In this document: positions 13,963 to 23,205 of the stretch, in pieces
Layout: every line of letters begins with the position of its first letter
Numbering within the stretch: the first letter of the stretch is position 1
NCBI GenBank assembly: GCA_937892395.1
Contig: CALAGJ010000107.1
Coordinates: forward strand, 1 to 28,462
DNA: 28,462 nucleotides
Direction of reading: 5' to 3'
From: an uncultured Parafilimonas sp.
Lineage (GTDB): Bacteria; Bacteroidota; Bacteroidia; Chitinophagales; Chitinophagaceae
Notes under the pieces: generated by a model
Database searches by the model: none
What the model was told of the DNA's origin: nothing
What the model saw: the letters and a program-made list of their open reading frames with translations, nothing else
Translations under genes and position numbers: made by a program

Positions 13963-16527
13963 TTATTGATTGCCTACTTTTGAATCAGCTGCCTTTTCCA
14001 CAACATCATTTTTTCTATTTCCTTTCACCTTTTTATCTGGTGCTTTTGCTTTGATGAGTATTGAAGTATCCATTTTACTCAGTTGTTCCATAACAGATAA
14101 TGTTGTGGGTGTTTGATTAATAGATTTTACAGAAAGTATTACGGGTTTCATTGCAGCAATAATTCCGGGATTTTTTTTCTCAGCATGCATTTGATCTAAA
14201 TGCACGGTTTCAAACCTTGCATCAGCATTATAAGAAACTAGGCCGTTTCCCAAATGTTCATCAGCTCTGTTGGCTACAATATGCCACATAAAACTTACGC
14301 TTGAGTTGCCTTTTTGCAATTCTTTTACATCAAATCCATTTGCCGTAGCATTGGATACAAAAACGCCATTACAATCTCCATATAATTGTATGAAAACTTT
14401 TAAAGGATGTTTTTCATTTACTGTAATGTTTTTACTAAATGTTTGGTCTATACTAATATGTGCAAAACCATTGACTAAATTTCCTTTTCCATAATCTTCG
14501 AACAAAATTTCAGGTGCTTCCGGTGCATGTAATGCTACCTTCTGATTTTTTTCATTATTTACGACAGTAGAAACTGTTCCTGTACCAATAATCTTATAGG
14601 CTGTTCCTGCTGTGCCAAGTGTTCCATCGCTTAAATAATTTATATAGACATCGCCTGCTGTGGCTGCATTAAATGTTTTTATGGCAGCTACACCTTGCGC
14701 TACAGATGTGGCATGTGCATAAATACCATCTGTAGTACCTGTAAATGCGCCGCCACTGCCAGCAGGATCTGTTTGTATTGTAGCTCCATTGCCAACAGCA
14801 ACTATTCCTGTACCTGTTGTACCAGATGCATTTGCATAAACTGCTGCATCTGTGCCACTAAATGCACCCCCAGAACCTCCGGCAAGTGTAGCGGCTGTTC
14901 CATTATTTCCAACACCAATTACGCCAGTGCCGGAGGCAGCAGTTGTGGCTACTGCATATATTCCCGTATTTGAACTAAAAAATGTTCCCCCCGATCCACC
15001 TGTAAGCAAGGTGCCAATACTGCCCCCATTACCAACAGCTACCACTCCATTGCCCGAAGTAGCATTTACCCCTCTTCCATATATACCAACTGATTCACCA
15101 CCAAAAGCTCCGCCGCTGCCCACTGTAATTGTACTTATACCACTATTGTTTCCAACTCCAATTACACCTGTGCCATTTGATGTTGTAGTTGCAAGGCCAT
15201 AAGCACCTGTAGTAACCCCGGTAAAAGCACCCCCTGACCCACCTGTAAGTGTTCCAACTGTACTTCCATTATTACCAACTCCAACTATGCCTGTACCACT
15301 AGCTACCGTGGTAGCATATCCAAATACACCGGTTGTAGCACCAATGAGTGTGCCGCCAGATCCACCGCTTAATGTTGTAATTGTACCCGCATTGTTGCCA
15401 AGTGACAGAATTCCATTTCCTGATGCTGAGGTTTTTGCTAAAGAAAATGTTCCGGTTCCGTTTCCTGTAAATGCTCCTCCGGAACCATTTGTTAGATAGG
15501 TACCTGTTACATTGTTGCCTGCTCCAAATACAGCTGTACCGGTAGTATTTCCATTGTAGGCAAATACAGCAAATCCACCATTTTGTCCGGTTGTTGCTTC
15601 AAGACCATTACCAGCATTGGAATTGTTATTGGCACTATTTTCAGCAAAGATTGCACTACCATTTGTTTGTGTATTTTCTCCATATACACCGTAACCGTAT
15701 CTATTTCCGGTTAATCCATAAATGCCGCTTCCTACATTAATCAATATTGTTCCCCCAGATGTATTGTTAATTGCCCGAAGGGCATCTGCACCAGAATTAT
15801 TCGTTGCAAAATATCCACCAAGACCTACAGTTGACAGTGCTTCAATAGCAGGAAAGCTTGTTGATGCATTTGTAGCAGTGGCTAACATACCGGGTGATGT
15901 TGTATTTGCAGTTGTAAAATATGCAGGCGGATTTGTGGCAGTTGTACCAGCAATGGTTACTGTACCCACATAGCCCAAATAAGCATTTTCATTGGTCGAA
16001 ATATTGCCACGTATGGCATAAGAACCTGATGTTGTACTTGTAGAAGTTACATTAAGACCATTCAGTGATCCCCCGGCTATTGTTACCAATTCGGTAGCAG
16101 TTGGTGCTATATTTATTCCAATACTTGTATTATTATCTCTAATAAGACCTGTGCCTTGTGCTGTAGCAGATATCCACCTTGTAACATAATCCGCCGTGCC
16201 ACTACCCGTAATTTGAGTTAATGATTTCCATGCAGACCCAGTCCATATATACAAACCAATTCCACTACCACCCGTAGTAGTGCTGTTTGTATTGTACACT
16301 ACAGTTCCTTCCAAAAGACTAACAGGCAATGGGGAAGAACTTGAAATGGTAGCAAGAGACATTCTAGGAAAAACTAGCCCCTTATTTGTTGATTCCAATT
16401 CTAGAATTGAAGCTGTATTTATTGTACTGGCATTATCGCCTAACTTCAATTGAGCAGTGGCAAATTGAGGAGCTAAAAAGAAAAAAATTAATACAGAAAA
16501 TAAAATCTGGTACGAAAATAATTTCAT
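13963..16527 (-). CDS. Large exported glycine-rich repeat protein, tail-fibre-like layout
   Basis: The 854-residue product has a signal peptide (residues 1-25, ending FATA). Residues about 27-105 have the layout of Bacteroidota fibre-type surface proteins: a short N-terminal strand, SILELESTNKGLVFPRMS, and GLYIWTGSAWKSL. Residues about 110-330 are Thr/Ser/Gly-rich strands. Residues 330-611 hold seven repeats of 39-41 residues, each like GTGxxGVGNNG..GGSGGAFTG...GxYxxAT, probably a beta-helix or beta-prism shaft. Residues about 655-770 form a distinct C-terminal domain (KVALHAPEAPEILFEDYG, KHPLKVFIQLYGDCNGVFV). The end (825-854) is Lys-rich and lacks a T9SS sorting domain, so how it is held at the surface is unclear. 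It is the upstream gene of a pair with the T9SS protein. A structural or adhesive role is inferred; no enzyme motif is seen. Confidence 0.8.
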   Translation of the reverse strand: MKLFSYQILFSVLIFFFLAPQFATAQLKLGDNASTINTASILELESTNKGLVFPRMSLATISSSSPLPVSLLEGTVVYNTNSTTTGGSGIGLYIWTGSAWKSLTQITGSGTADYVTRWISATAQGTGLIRDNNTSIGINIAPTATELVTIAGGSLNGLNVTSTSTTSGSYAIRGNISTNENAYLGYVGTVTIAGTTATNPPAYFTTANTTSPGMLATATNASTSFPAIEALSTVGLGGYFATNNSGADALRAINNTSGGTILINVGSGIYGLTGNRYGYGVYGENTQTNGSAIFAENSANNNSNAGNGLEATTGQNGGFAVFAYNGNTTGTAVFGAGNNVTGTYLTNGSGGAFTGNGTGTFSLAKTSASGNGILSLGNNAGTITTLSGGSGGTLIGATTGVFGYATTVASGTGIVGVGNNGSTVGTLTGGSGGAFTGVTTGAYGLATTTSNGTGVIGVGNNSGISTITVGSGGAFGGESVGIYGRGVNATSGNGVVAVGNGGSIGTLLTGGSGGTFFSSNTGIYAVATTAASGTGVIGVGNNGTAATLAGGSGGAFSGTDAAVYANASGTTGTGIVAVGNGATIQTDPAGSGGAFTGTTDGIYAHATSVAQGVAAIKTFNAATAGDVYINYLSDGTLGTAGTAYKIIGTGTVSTVVNNEKNQKVALHAPEAPEILFEDYGKGNLVNGFAHISIDQTFSKNITVNEKHPLKVFIQLYGDCNGVFVSNATANGFDVKELQKGNSSVSFMWHIVANRADEHLGNGLVSYNADARFETVHLDQMHAEKKNPGIIAAMKPVILSVKSINQTPTTLSVMEQLSKMDTSILIKAKAPDKKVKGNRKNDVVEKAADSKVGNQ
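14695..15540 (-). repeat. Seven tandem ~120-bp repeats coding 39-41-residue Gly-rich units
   Basis: The units start at residues 330, 370, 411, 452, 492, 533 and 572 of the 854-residue protein, each opening with G(T/N)(A/G)(I/V) and containing GSGG(A/T)F. The fixed period of about 40 residues points to duplication of one structural unit. The DNA copies have diverged in third positions, so the array seems old rather than recently expanded. Confidence 0.8.
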
Positions 16528-16578
16528 TTTTATTTTTTATGATGCGAACAAATAATTGGCTTTGCAATTTATGATTTT

Positions 16579-16607
16579 TTTGATAAAAGAAATAAACTTT
16601 ATCATTG
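16579..16607 (+). promoter_or_regulatory. Possible Bacteroidota-type promoter for the DUF4440-S12 gene
   Basis: TTTG (16579-16582) is followed after 17 bases by TATCATTG (16600-16607), one mismatch from TAnnTTTG. The start codon is 19 bases further on. The spacing is at the short end of the accepted range, so this is a candidate only. Confidence 0.35.
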
Positions 16608-16626
16608 CCAAATCGAAATCAATTTA

Positions 16627-18123
16627 ATGTCAATAAAAATATCAACCCTTTTTTTTCTGTGCTGCGCAATGCTTAGGTTTAATGCTCTTAATGCTCAATC
16701 GCCTATTGACTCCACATTGTATGCATCCATTCTCACTAATGATAGCCTACTTTTTACTGTGGGGTTTAATACTTGCGACTTGCATCAATTTGAACAATTA
16801 CTCCATGAAGACTTTGAATTTTTTCATGATAAAGGGGGTATTGCAAATAGGGAAAAGTTTTTAAACGATTTACGCAATGGTTTATGCAAGGACCCAGCTA
16901 ACTATCAGTCAAGAAGAGAGCTTGTAAAAGGAAGTACTGAAATATTTCCAATGTATAATGGCAAAACATTGTATGGTGCCATACAAATCGGTGTGCATCG
17001 TTTTTATGAGACGATAAAAGGACATAATGAGCGATATGCAAGTACCGCAAAATTTACACATGTATGGCTACTTGAAAATGGTGCATGGAAATTATCAAGA
17101 AGTTTGAGTTATGACCATCAAGCAGAAAGTCAATCAAAAAATGAAATGCCCAATTTTGAAAATGATACAGAGGTTGAAAAATGGATAAAAGAAATTAATG
17201 TGCCTACACTTGGCATTGGAGTTATTAAACAAGGGAAACTACAAAATGTAAAAGTCTTTGGGGAAATAACTTCAGGAATGAAAGCCCCACATAACACCAT
17301 ATTTAATGTGGCATCATTGACCAAACCCGTAACTGCATTTGTTGCGCTCAAATTAGCAAGCATGGGGGATTTGGATTTGGATGAACCCATTTATACTTAT
17401 TGGACAGACCCAGACATTGCCAATGACCACAGACATAAAAAAATTACAACAAGAATTATATTATCTCACCAAACAGGATTTCCAAATTGGCGTTGGATGA
17501 ATGCTAACAAACAGCTTCAATTTCTTTTTGACCCCGGAACGGATTATGCCTATTCAGGTGAGGGCTTTGAGTATTTGAGAAAAGCATTAGAAAATAAGTT
17601 GCATAATTCTTTACAACAACTGGCAGATGTCCTAATTTTTTCACCACTAAAAATGATGGACACAAGATATATCTGGTCTAAAGAAGTGGACACATCAAGG
17701 CTTGCAAAGGCTTTTGATGCCAAAGGCAATGAATATCTGCTGGCTAAAAACACAATTCCAAATGCAGCGGATGATTTATTGACAACCATTGAAGATTATG
17801 GAAATTTTTTAGTGGCGGTAATGAATGGAACGGTATTATCCGACAGTATAAATAAAGAAATGATGACACCACAGGTAGAGAGTACCCAAGGTAAACATTT
17901 TGGACTTGGATTTGAAATTTACAATTTTAATGATGGCAATATTGCCCTCTCACACGGAGGATCAGATAAAGGGGTACAAACCATTGCTTTTGTAATTCCT
18001 AAAACAAAACAGGGTTTAATCATTTTTACAAATGTGGATGATGGAGTAAAAGTTTTTGAGCCCCTGCTCATTCATTATTTAGGACAATACGGAAAAGAAA
18101 TAATTGATATTGAAACAAAATAA
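16627..18123 (+). CDS. DUF4440 (NTF2-like) fused to an S12 serine beta-lactamase-fold domain, exported
   Basis: The 498-residue product has a signal peptide (about 1-24, ending LNAQ). Residues about 35-165 form a DUF4440/SnoaL-like NTF2-fold domain (LHEDFEFFHDKGG ... HVWLLENGAWKLSRSLSYDH). Residues about 180-490 form an S12 (class C beta-lactamase/esterase/D-amino peptidase) domain with the nucleophile motif Ser230-Leu-Thr-Lys233, Tyr309-Ser-Gly311 in place of YxN, and His443-Gly-Gly445 in the KTG position. Real beta-lactamase activity is doubtful; most such proteins are esterases or peptidases of unknown substrate. The gene is transcribed away from the repeat-protein operon. The NTF2-like part may bind a small ligand or aid dimerisation. 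The fold calls are firm, the function is not. Confidence 0.87.
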   Translation: MSIKISTLFFLCCAMLRFNALNAQSPIDSTLYASILTNDSLLFTVGFNTCDLHQFEQLLHEDFEFFHDKGGIANREKFLNDLRNGLCKDPANYQSRRELVKGSTEIFPMYNGKTLYGAIQIGVHRFYETIKGHNERYASTAKFTHVWLLENGAWKLSRSLSYDHQAESQSKNEMPNFENDTEVEKWIKEINVPTLGIGVIKQGKLQNVKVFGEITSGMKAPHNTIFNVASLTKPVTAFVALKLASMGDLDLDEPIYTYWTDPDIANDHRHKKITTRIILSHQTGFPNWRWMNANKQLQFLFDPGTDYAYSGEGFEYLRKALENKLHNSLQQLADVLIFSPLKMMDTRYIWSKEVDTSRLAKAFDAKGNEYLLAKNTIPNAADDLLTTIEDYGNFLVAVMNGTVLSDSINKEMMTPQVESTQGKHFGLGFEIYNFNDGNIALSHGGSDKGVQTIAFVIPKTKQGLIIFTNVDDGVKVFEPLLIHYLGQYGKEIIDIETK

Positions 18124-18199
18124 AAAAAATTTCCAGTTATTCAATTCTTTGGCGGAAAAAAATCTATTAATTTACCCGCACTTCAACTGCAAATAAAAT

Positions 18200-19768
18200 A
18201 TGTATAATCCATTTTCAGGCAATGAAATAAAACGTTCATTTATTAAATCCTTTACGGCTCCTGAGCCGGGCAGTAGGATAGAAAAAGAAACATTTCATGA
18301 CCAGCAATTGAAACTGGCGCATCAGTATAAGTATGCTTTTCCAGATCCGCATGCTACAAAAACTATTGTAATTGTGCCTTCTCTTACTTTAGAGAGAGAA
18401 ATGCTCAAACATCTATTCGGACATGTACACTATGAAGAAAGGTTGCTCTGTATGCTCATGTTACTGCGTATGCCAGAAACACGTGTGGTGTATGTAACAA
18501 GTGTACCCATAGATGAAGTAATTATTGATTACTATCTTTCATTATTGCCGGGCATTACAGGCTATCATGCCAGAAAAAGGCTCACACTTTTAAGTTGCTT
18601 CGATGCCACTTCTTATGCCCTTACGGAAAAAGTACTTAAAAGGCCACGCTTAGTAGAGCGCATCAGAAATTCTATACATGATAAAAGTCAGTCACATTTG
18701 GTGTGTTTTAATGTAACACAACTTGAGCGAACCCTTGCTGTGGAACTAGGTATTCCACTTTTTGGTTGTGATCCGGACCTTAATCATTGGGGTACAAAAA
18801 CGGGGAGTAGGGAAATTTTTAAAGAATGTAATATTCTTTATCCAGATGGATTTGAAGACATCAGCAATCGGGAGGAAACAGTAAAAGCACTTGCGGCACT
18901 GAAACAAAAATATCCTGATTTAAGAAAGGCTGTAGTAAAAATGAATGATGGCTTTAGTGGAGAGGGTAATAGCTTTTTTAGTTATAAAGATTTATCTGTT
19001 AATGATACATTAGAGCAGGCAATAAGCGATCAATTAGAGCAACGCATAAAACCTGTATTGGCTGAAATGCCAGCACACGTATTTCTTCAGAAAATGTATG
19101 AAATGCATGGAGTGGTAGAAGAGTTTATTGAAGGTGATTATAAGACATCGCCCAGTGTGCAGTGCCGCATCAATCCGGATTTTACTTATGATGTATTGAG
19201 TACCCATGATCAGGTATTGGATGAAGAAACCGGACAGGTTTTTCAGGGGGCATTCTTTCCCGCCATACCAGACTATGCCGTAGGATTAGGATATGCGGGA
19301 AGATTGATATCAAAGGCATTGCAAAGCAAGGGATGCATTGGTAGATATAGTGTGGACTTTTTGAGTGTGCAGCGCAATGGCGAATGGTTAAACTATGCCA
19401 TTGAAATAAATCTGCGCAAAGGTGGTACTACGCACCCCTATCTTATTTTGCAGTTTCTAACAGATGGTATTTATAATCCGGATACAGGTTTATATACCAC
19501 AAAAGGAGGTCAGGAGCGTCACTATTTTGCCAGCGACAATTTGAAAAGCGAAGCGTATAGAAGTCTTACCCCGCATGATTTGATTGATATAGCCATGTAT
19601 CATAATTTATTGTATGATGCTACCAAGCAGGAGGGCGTCATGTTTCACATGCTGGGTGCACTATCACATTATGGAAAATTGGGTTGTGTATGCATTGCAG
19701 ATACCCGTGAAAAAGCATTTGGTTTTTACCAAAAAGTAATCGAGGTATTGGATGTGGAATGCTCCTAA
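18200..19768 (+). CDS. PGM1-like ATP-grasp peptide ligase
   Basis: The 522-residue product resembles the peptide ligase PGM1 family, named after the pheganomycin ligase that joins an amino-acid-like group to a peptide using ATP. An N-terminal part (about 1-190) is followed by an ATP-grasp region with VVKMNDGFSGEGNSFF (residues 245-260, Lys247 likely binding ATP), VVEEFIEGD (305-313), then STHDQVL and FQGAFFPA (334-355), and the metal/ATP motif IEINLRKGGTTHP (401-413). The C-terminal part (455-522) matches the PGM1 C-terminal region. There is no signal peptide, so it is cytoplasmic. It stands alone, with 76 bp before it and a convergent GNAT gene after it; no peptide precursor gene was found. 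The substrates are unknown. It could also make or modify a small peptide-like cofactor or metabolite. Confidence 0.82.
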   Translation: MYNPFSGNEIKRSFIKSFTAPEPGSRIEKETFHDQQLKLAHQYKYAFPDPHATKTIVIVPSLTLEREMLKHLFGHVHYEERLLCMLMLLRMPETRVVYVTSVPIDEVIIDYYLSLLPGITGYHARKRLTLLSCFDATSYALTEKVLKRPRLVERIRNSIHDKSQSHLVCFNVTQLERTLAVELGIPLFGCDPDLNHWGTKTGSREIFKECNILYPDGFEDISNREETVKALAALKQKYPDLRKAVVKMNDGFSGEGNSFFSYKDLSVNDTLEQAISDQLEQRIKPVLAEMPAHVFLQKMYEMHGVVEEFIEGDYKTSPSVQCRINPDFTYDVLSTHDQVLDEETGQVFQGAFFPAIPDYAVGLGYAGRLISKALQSKGCIGRYSVDFLSVQRNGEWLNYAIEINLRKGGTTHPYLILQFLTDGIYNPDTGLYTTKGGQERHYFASDNLKSEAYRSLTPHDLIDIAMYHNLLYDATKQEGVMFHMLGALSHYGKLGCVCIADTREKAFGFYQKVIEVLDVECS

Positions 19769-19970
19769 TGAGGCATTGAAATAAAGCATATCTTTCCTAT
19801 ATCTCATGCTATGAAGATAAAATTGGCAGTAAACTTTGCTTGAAAAAATTATACAGCATCAAGCCCATAGATTGCAACATTAAGATGAGGAAATAAGTGG
19901 ATATTCCATGCAGGGTAGCAAACTGAGTTGATTAGTATCTGAATTTTAAAAAATTGATCATAGTATTGAT

Positions 19971-20426
19971 TTACTTCTCCAATTTTTTCTCAAAGCATAC
20001 ACTATTTGGTACACCAATATATTGACCATAGTTTGGGATAATGCTATATCCATTTTTTTCATAAAATGCAACAGCATCTACCATGCGTTTGCCGGTTTCT
20101 AAACGTAGTGTATGAAATCCAATTGCTCCTGCCCATTCTTCTATGCCTTGCAATACCAATGAAGCTTTACCAGTGCCTCTCTTTGTCGGTATGGTAAACA
20201 TACGTTTTACTTCTGCCACACCGGGTTCAAATATTTTGAATGCACCGCATGCTACCACAGTTTCATCCTCGTAGATCAATACCACCTGATTGAGCACATC
20301 TATTTTATTAAATTGACTGTAAAATGAATGATCATCGCCATCCACTTCAGATAGATAGGCATCAAGTTGTTTTACGAGATCAATAAAATCCTTGTGGCTG
20401 CTGTCAGTTCTTATACGTAAAATCAT
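19971..20426 (-). CDS. GNAT-family N-acetyltransferase
   Basis: The 151-residue product is a single GNAT domain. The acetyl-CoA-binding motif A spans about residues 72-98 (AEVKRMFTIP, then Arg83-Gly-Thr-Gly-Lys-Ala88 and ASLVLQGIEEWA). The motif B region follows (LRLETGKRMVDAVAFYEKNGY, residues 108-127). It should move an acetyl group from acetyl-CoA to an amine, but the substrate cannot be told. It is cytoplasmic and a single-gene unit convergent with the PGM1-like ligase gene, about 200 bp from its end. A link to that gene, such as acetylation of its product, is only a guess. Confidence 0.88.
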   Translation of the reverse strand: MILRIRTDSSHKDFIDLVKQLDAYLSEVDGDDHSFYSQFNKIDVLNQVVLIYEDETVVACGAFKIFEPGVAEVKRMFTIPTKRGTGKASLVLQGIEEWAGAIGFHTLRLETGKRMVDAVAFYEKNGYSIIPNYGQYIGVPNSVCFEKKLEK

Positions 20427-20534
20427 GTCTATTTCTAAGTTGCATTTCTGATTTTTTATCTTTTAACTCATGAAATATATGCTGTGTCATACATGACTAT
20501 CATATCAATCAATGGAAAAAAATTGATGCGCCCA

Positions 20535-22364
20535 CTATTTTATTTGTTTTAAAATAAGGGCAGACAGGGGTTTTACAGTAATTTTATTTTTATAGGATTT
20601 TCCACTCAGGAGATCATAATATTGAAGGCTATTTATATGCTGAAAATTTTGATTTTCTTTACTGTTATTACAAAGTACCAATATGCTTTCATTGTCATTG
20701 TTTCTTGTATATGCAAGTAAATTTTCCCCAGCGGGAATGAATACAATATTGCCATCCACCAGCACCTTGTTTTCCTTTCTGATTTGTATTAGTTTTTTAT
20801 ACCAAGCGTATTGATTTTTATTAAAGCCAGTAGCCCCATATTTTTCTGGAGCTGACAAAAAATTGTTGCTGTTTTCCTTTTCAAATTGATACTCCGGCCA
20901 CCAAAGTGGTTTGCGGCAGTCAGGATCATCGGCACCCCACATACCCATTTCTTCACCATTCCATATTTGTGGTACCCCAACACTGGTAAACAGATGCACC
21001 AAGTATAGCCTCACTCGTTGATAAGTTTCCTTATTTGGTTTACCTGTTATATAGCTTGCATCATCAGATGAGTTCGATTTAAACTTATACTTGTTTGGAT
21101 TTGCAAAGCAGGTGAGTAAGCGTGGCGCATCATGAGAACTGGACACATTCATCATAGCATATCTATTGTCTACTCTAAGTCTGTTCCATTCATATTGTAA
21201 GCTATCCGCCAATTCATTTGCAGAAATGCTATAATTTGTTTTTGCAAAAAAATAACGGGCAGGTTTATATGCCTGATAAAACATCACTGCATCAAAAATA
21301 TCGCCTTGTGTATATGGTGCCGGATTCATTAACTTATCTGGCCAGGTTTCCCACCATATTTCGCCTACCAAATATGCATTTGGATTGATGGACCTCACTT
21401 CTTTTCTGAAATCTCTCCAAAATGCTAAACCAATTTGATCGGCCACATCTAATCTAAATCCATCAATACCTTTCTGCGTATTTCCATTTGGCGAAAGCCA
21501 TCTTTTTGTTACTGAAAATATATGTGCTTTTGCACCAGGATTAATATCTCCTTCATAAGGATGACCATTGATTCTTGTAGTTGTAATATTTGTTTTTTTT
21601 AACTCAGGCAGGCTTTCTACATTTAACCACCCTTTGTATTTGAATTCATTTGTAGGTGTATTTGCATCATCGAAAGAAATAATATCATACCAATCTTTAT
21701 ACTCAGATGCGGATTGATTTTTTAAAATATCCTGCCATGCCCAAAATGAAGTGCCTGTATGATTCCAACTATAATCCATAATCACTTTCATGCCATGCAG
21801 ATGTATTTCATCTACTAACTGAAGAAATAATTTATCTGCAGATGTCCATACCCATGTGGAGGGGTCAGCCGGGTTTTCAGTCTTCATTAATTCAATATCA
21901 CCAGCCGGATCTGGCCCAAAATGTATATCAATGTGGTGATAGTTTCTTGCATCATACTTATGCAGAGAAGCTGCATCATTCATAGGGTTTAGAAAAATTG
22001 CATTAATACCCAAATCTTTTAAATAATCCAGTTTATTTATGATGCCTTGTATATCTCCGCCATAGCGGCGATACTGCAACATGTAGTGAAATGATTTATC
22101 CTTATTTATAGCCCAAGGTTCTTGTTTGTACCAGTTTTGCGTCCAAGGTGTTATGGCCCAATCTTTTGGTGCATACATGCCAATGGCCGGAGATTCAATG
22201 CTGGATGCTACAGGATCATTTTTTGCATCACCATTAAAAAATCGCTCTGTAAATATTTGGTACCAAATAACATCTTTTGCCCATGCAGGTGGAGCATCAA
22301 AAGGGGTTTGAGACATAACAGTATTTCTGATTAATAGAATGAATAGGACAAGAGAATGCTTCAT
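20535..22364 (-). CDS. Secreted alpha-amylase-family (GH13) glycoside hydrolase
   Basis: The 609-residue product has a signal peptide (residues 1-18, ending VMSQ). The GH13 catalytic barrel starts at VIWYQIFTERFFNGD (residues 32-46). The conserved regions are visible: DYSWNH (197-202), GFRLDVAD with nucleophile Asp306, GEIW with acid Glu335, and SSSHDAPR with Asp412. The order and the extra glycine-rich piece YRRYGGDIQGIINKLDYL resemble cyclomaltodextrinase/neopullulanase-type enzymes that cleave alpha-1,4 or alpha-1,6 glucans. A C-terminal all-beta domain covers about 535-609. The enzyme should act in the periplasm on malto-oligosaccharides. It stands alone; no SusCD or maltose transporter gene is in the window. 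All catalytic residues are present. Confidence 0.92.
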   Translation of the reverse strand: MKHSLVLFILLIRNTVMSQTPFDAPPAWAKDVIWYQIFTERFFNGDAKNDPVASSIESPAIGMYAPKDWAITPWTQNWYKQEPWAINKDKSFHYMLQYRRYGGDIQGIINKLDYLKDLGINAIFLNPMNDAASLHKYDARNYHHIDIHFGPDPAGDIELMKTENPADPSTWVWTSADKLFLQLVDEIHLHGMKVIMDYSWNHTGTSFWAWQDILKNQSASEYKDWYDIISFDDANTPTNEFKYKGWLNVESLPELKKTNITTTRINGHPYEGDINPGAKAHIFSVTKRWLSPNGNTQKGIDGFRLDVADQIGLAFWRDFRKEVRSINPNAYLVGEIWWETWPDKLMNPAPYTQGDIFDAVMFYQAYKPARYFFAKTNYSISANELADSLQYEWNRLRVDNRYAMMNVSSSHDAPRLLTCFANPNKYKFKSNSSDDASYITGKPNKETYQRVRLYLVHLFTSVGVPQIWNGEEMGMWGADDPDCRKPLWWPEYQFEKENSNNFLSAPEKYGATGFNKNQYAWYKKLIQIRKENKVLVDGNIVFIPAGENLLAYTRNNDNESILVLCNNSKENQNFQHINSLQYYDLLSGKSYKNKITVKPLSALILKQIK

Positions 22365-22560
22365 CGCTCAAAAATAATTTGAATCTAAAAACTTTATACA
22401 ATTATTTTATATCGAATATGGAAAAAATATAGAGGCGCTTCTTGTTATAATATGCATCCTTAATACATTTTAATTAATTCCATTTTTCTGGCTGGCAACA
22501 GCAACCAGATACCTGTCGAAATTCAATCTATGCCAATTAATTCATCTAATGAAAATGCAA

Positions 22561-23196
22561 TGGCTTGAAATTTTTCCATTTGCCGCAGGCAGCAAAATCT
22601 ATCTGTATAGTGGTGCAGTTTCTCCCAATCAATAGATGCAATACAGGGTTTTTGACCTTAGTATTGGTCATGAAAATCTACAACAATGTGCAAATGCCAT
22701 CATGCAGCTTCGCAGTGAATATTTTTTTGAGCAGGGCAAGTATGAGTAGATTCATTTTCCAGCAGAAATATTGAATTTAAATATATAGATTTTCTCAATA
22801 GTAGGCGCTATTCCTTACAGCAGAATAAGCTTATAAGTATCAACAATTGACCGTATCCAAATCAAGTTTACTTGCTTTTTACAGTTCGTATTTTCATATT
22901 GCGGCAGCTATTCTTTGCATCAGGCATCTAAGCGCATTGCAGGTGCAGATGTAGAACCTGGAGATATGCTGATAAAACCCGGAAGCCCCGGCCATGCTAT
23001 GAAAGTAATGGATATTGCAATAGATGCTTCATCAGGAAAAAAAATTGCGTTGCTGGCTCAAGGCTTTATGCCGGCACAAAGTGTGCATGTTGTAAAGAAT
23101 GACAATAGTTTAAACCCTTGGTATGATGTGGATGCCGAAACCATTTTCACAACAGGTTTTATTTTTGACAGCAACTGTTGGTACAAGTGGAAATAG
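22561..23196 (+). pseudogene. Degenerate DUF4846 gene (two amber codons, two frameshifts)
   Basis: Three pieces add up to one DUF4846 protein. Piece 1 (22561 to about 22758) reads WLEIFPFAAGSKIYLYSG, stop TAG at 22633-22635, then QYRVFDLSIGHENLQQCANA, QLRSEYFFEQGKYE, stop TAG at 22747-22749, then IHF. Piece 2 is in another frame (about 22755-22848): SSRNIEFKYIDFLNSRRYSL and following. Piece 3 is back in the first frame (about 22849-23196): FLQFVFSYCGSYSL, then ASKRIAGADVEPGDMLIKPG, SPGHAMKVMDIA, LLAQGFMPAQSVHV and a final WYKWK. These match the DUF4846 order, a cysteine/glycine-rich domain of unknown function in exported Bacteroidota proteins. The start is not clear; the first frame stays open to about 22480. 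The 93-residue open stretch at 22915-23196 should not be read as a gene of its own. Loss of function is the simplest reading. Confidence 0.82.
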
Positions 23197-23205
23197 CAAA
23201 TGTTA

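Noticed and set aside
14695..15540. Regular repeats that might look like a CRISPR array
   Set aside because: The period is about 120 bp, the copies are diverged and the reading frame is unbroken, so they are protein repeats, not spacers and direct repeats.
14695..15973. Several + strand open frames opposite the repeat protein
   Set aside because: They mirror the Gly/Thr/Ser-rich repeat codons of the minus-strand gene, have no family signature, and vanish outside the repeats.
19769..19970. Short precursor peptide next to the PGM1-like ligase
   Set aside because: Only tiny open frames of about 10 codons exist, with no ribosome-binding site or conserved core.
22369..22401. TTG-N22-TATTTTTG on the minus strand before the GH13 gene
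   Set aside because: The element ends four bases before the start codon, leaving no room for a leader.
22633..22749. TAG codons in the DUF4846 piece as programmed recoding
   Set aside because: Two frameshifts in the same gene make decay or sequence error more likely, and no suppressor tRNA is visible.
22915..23196. 93-residue + strand open frame as a separate small gene
   Set aside because: It is the in-frame C-terminal piece of the DUF4846 pseudogene, and the earlier parts of the protein are just upstream.
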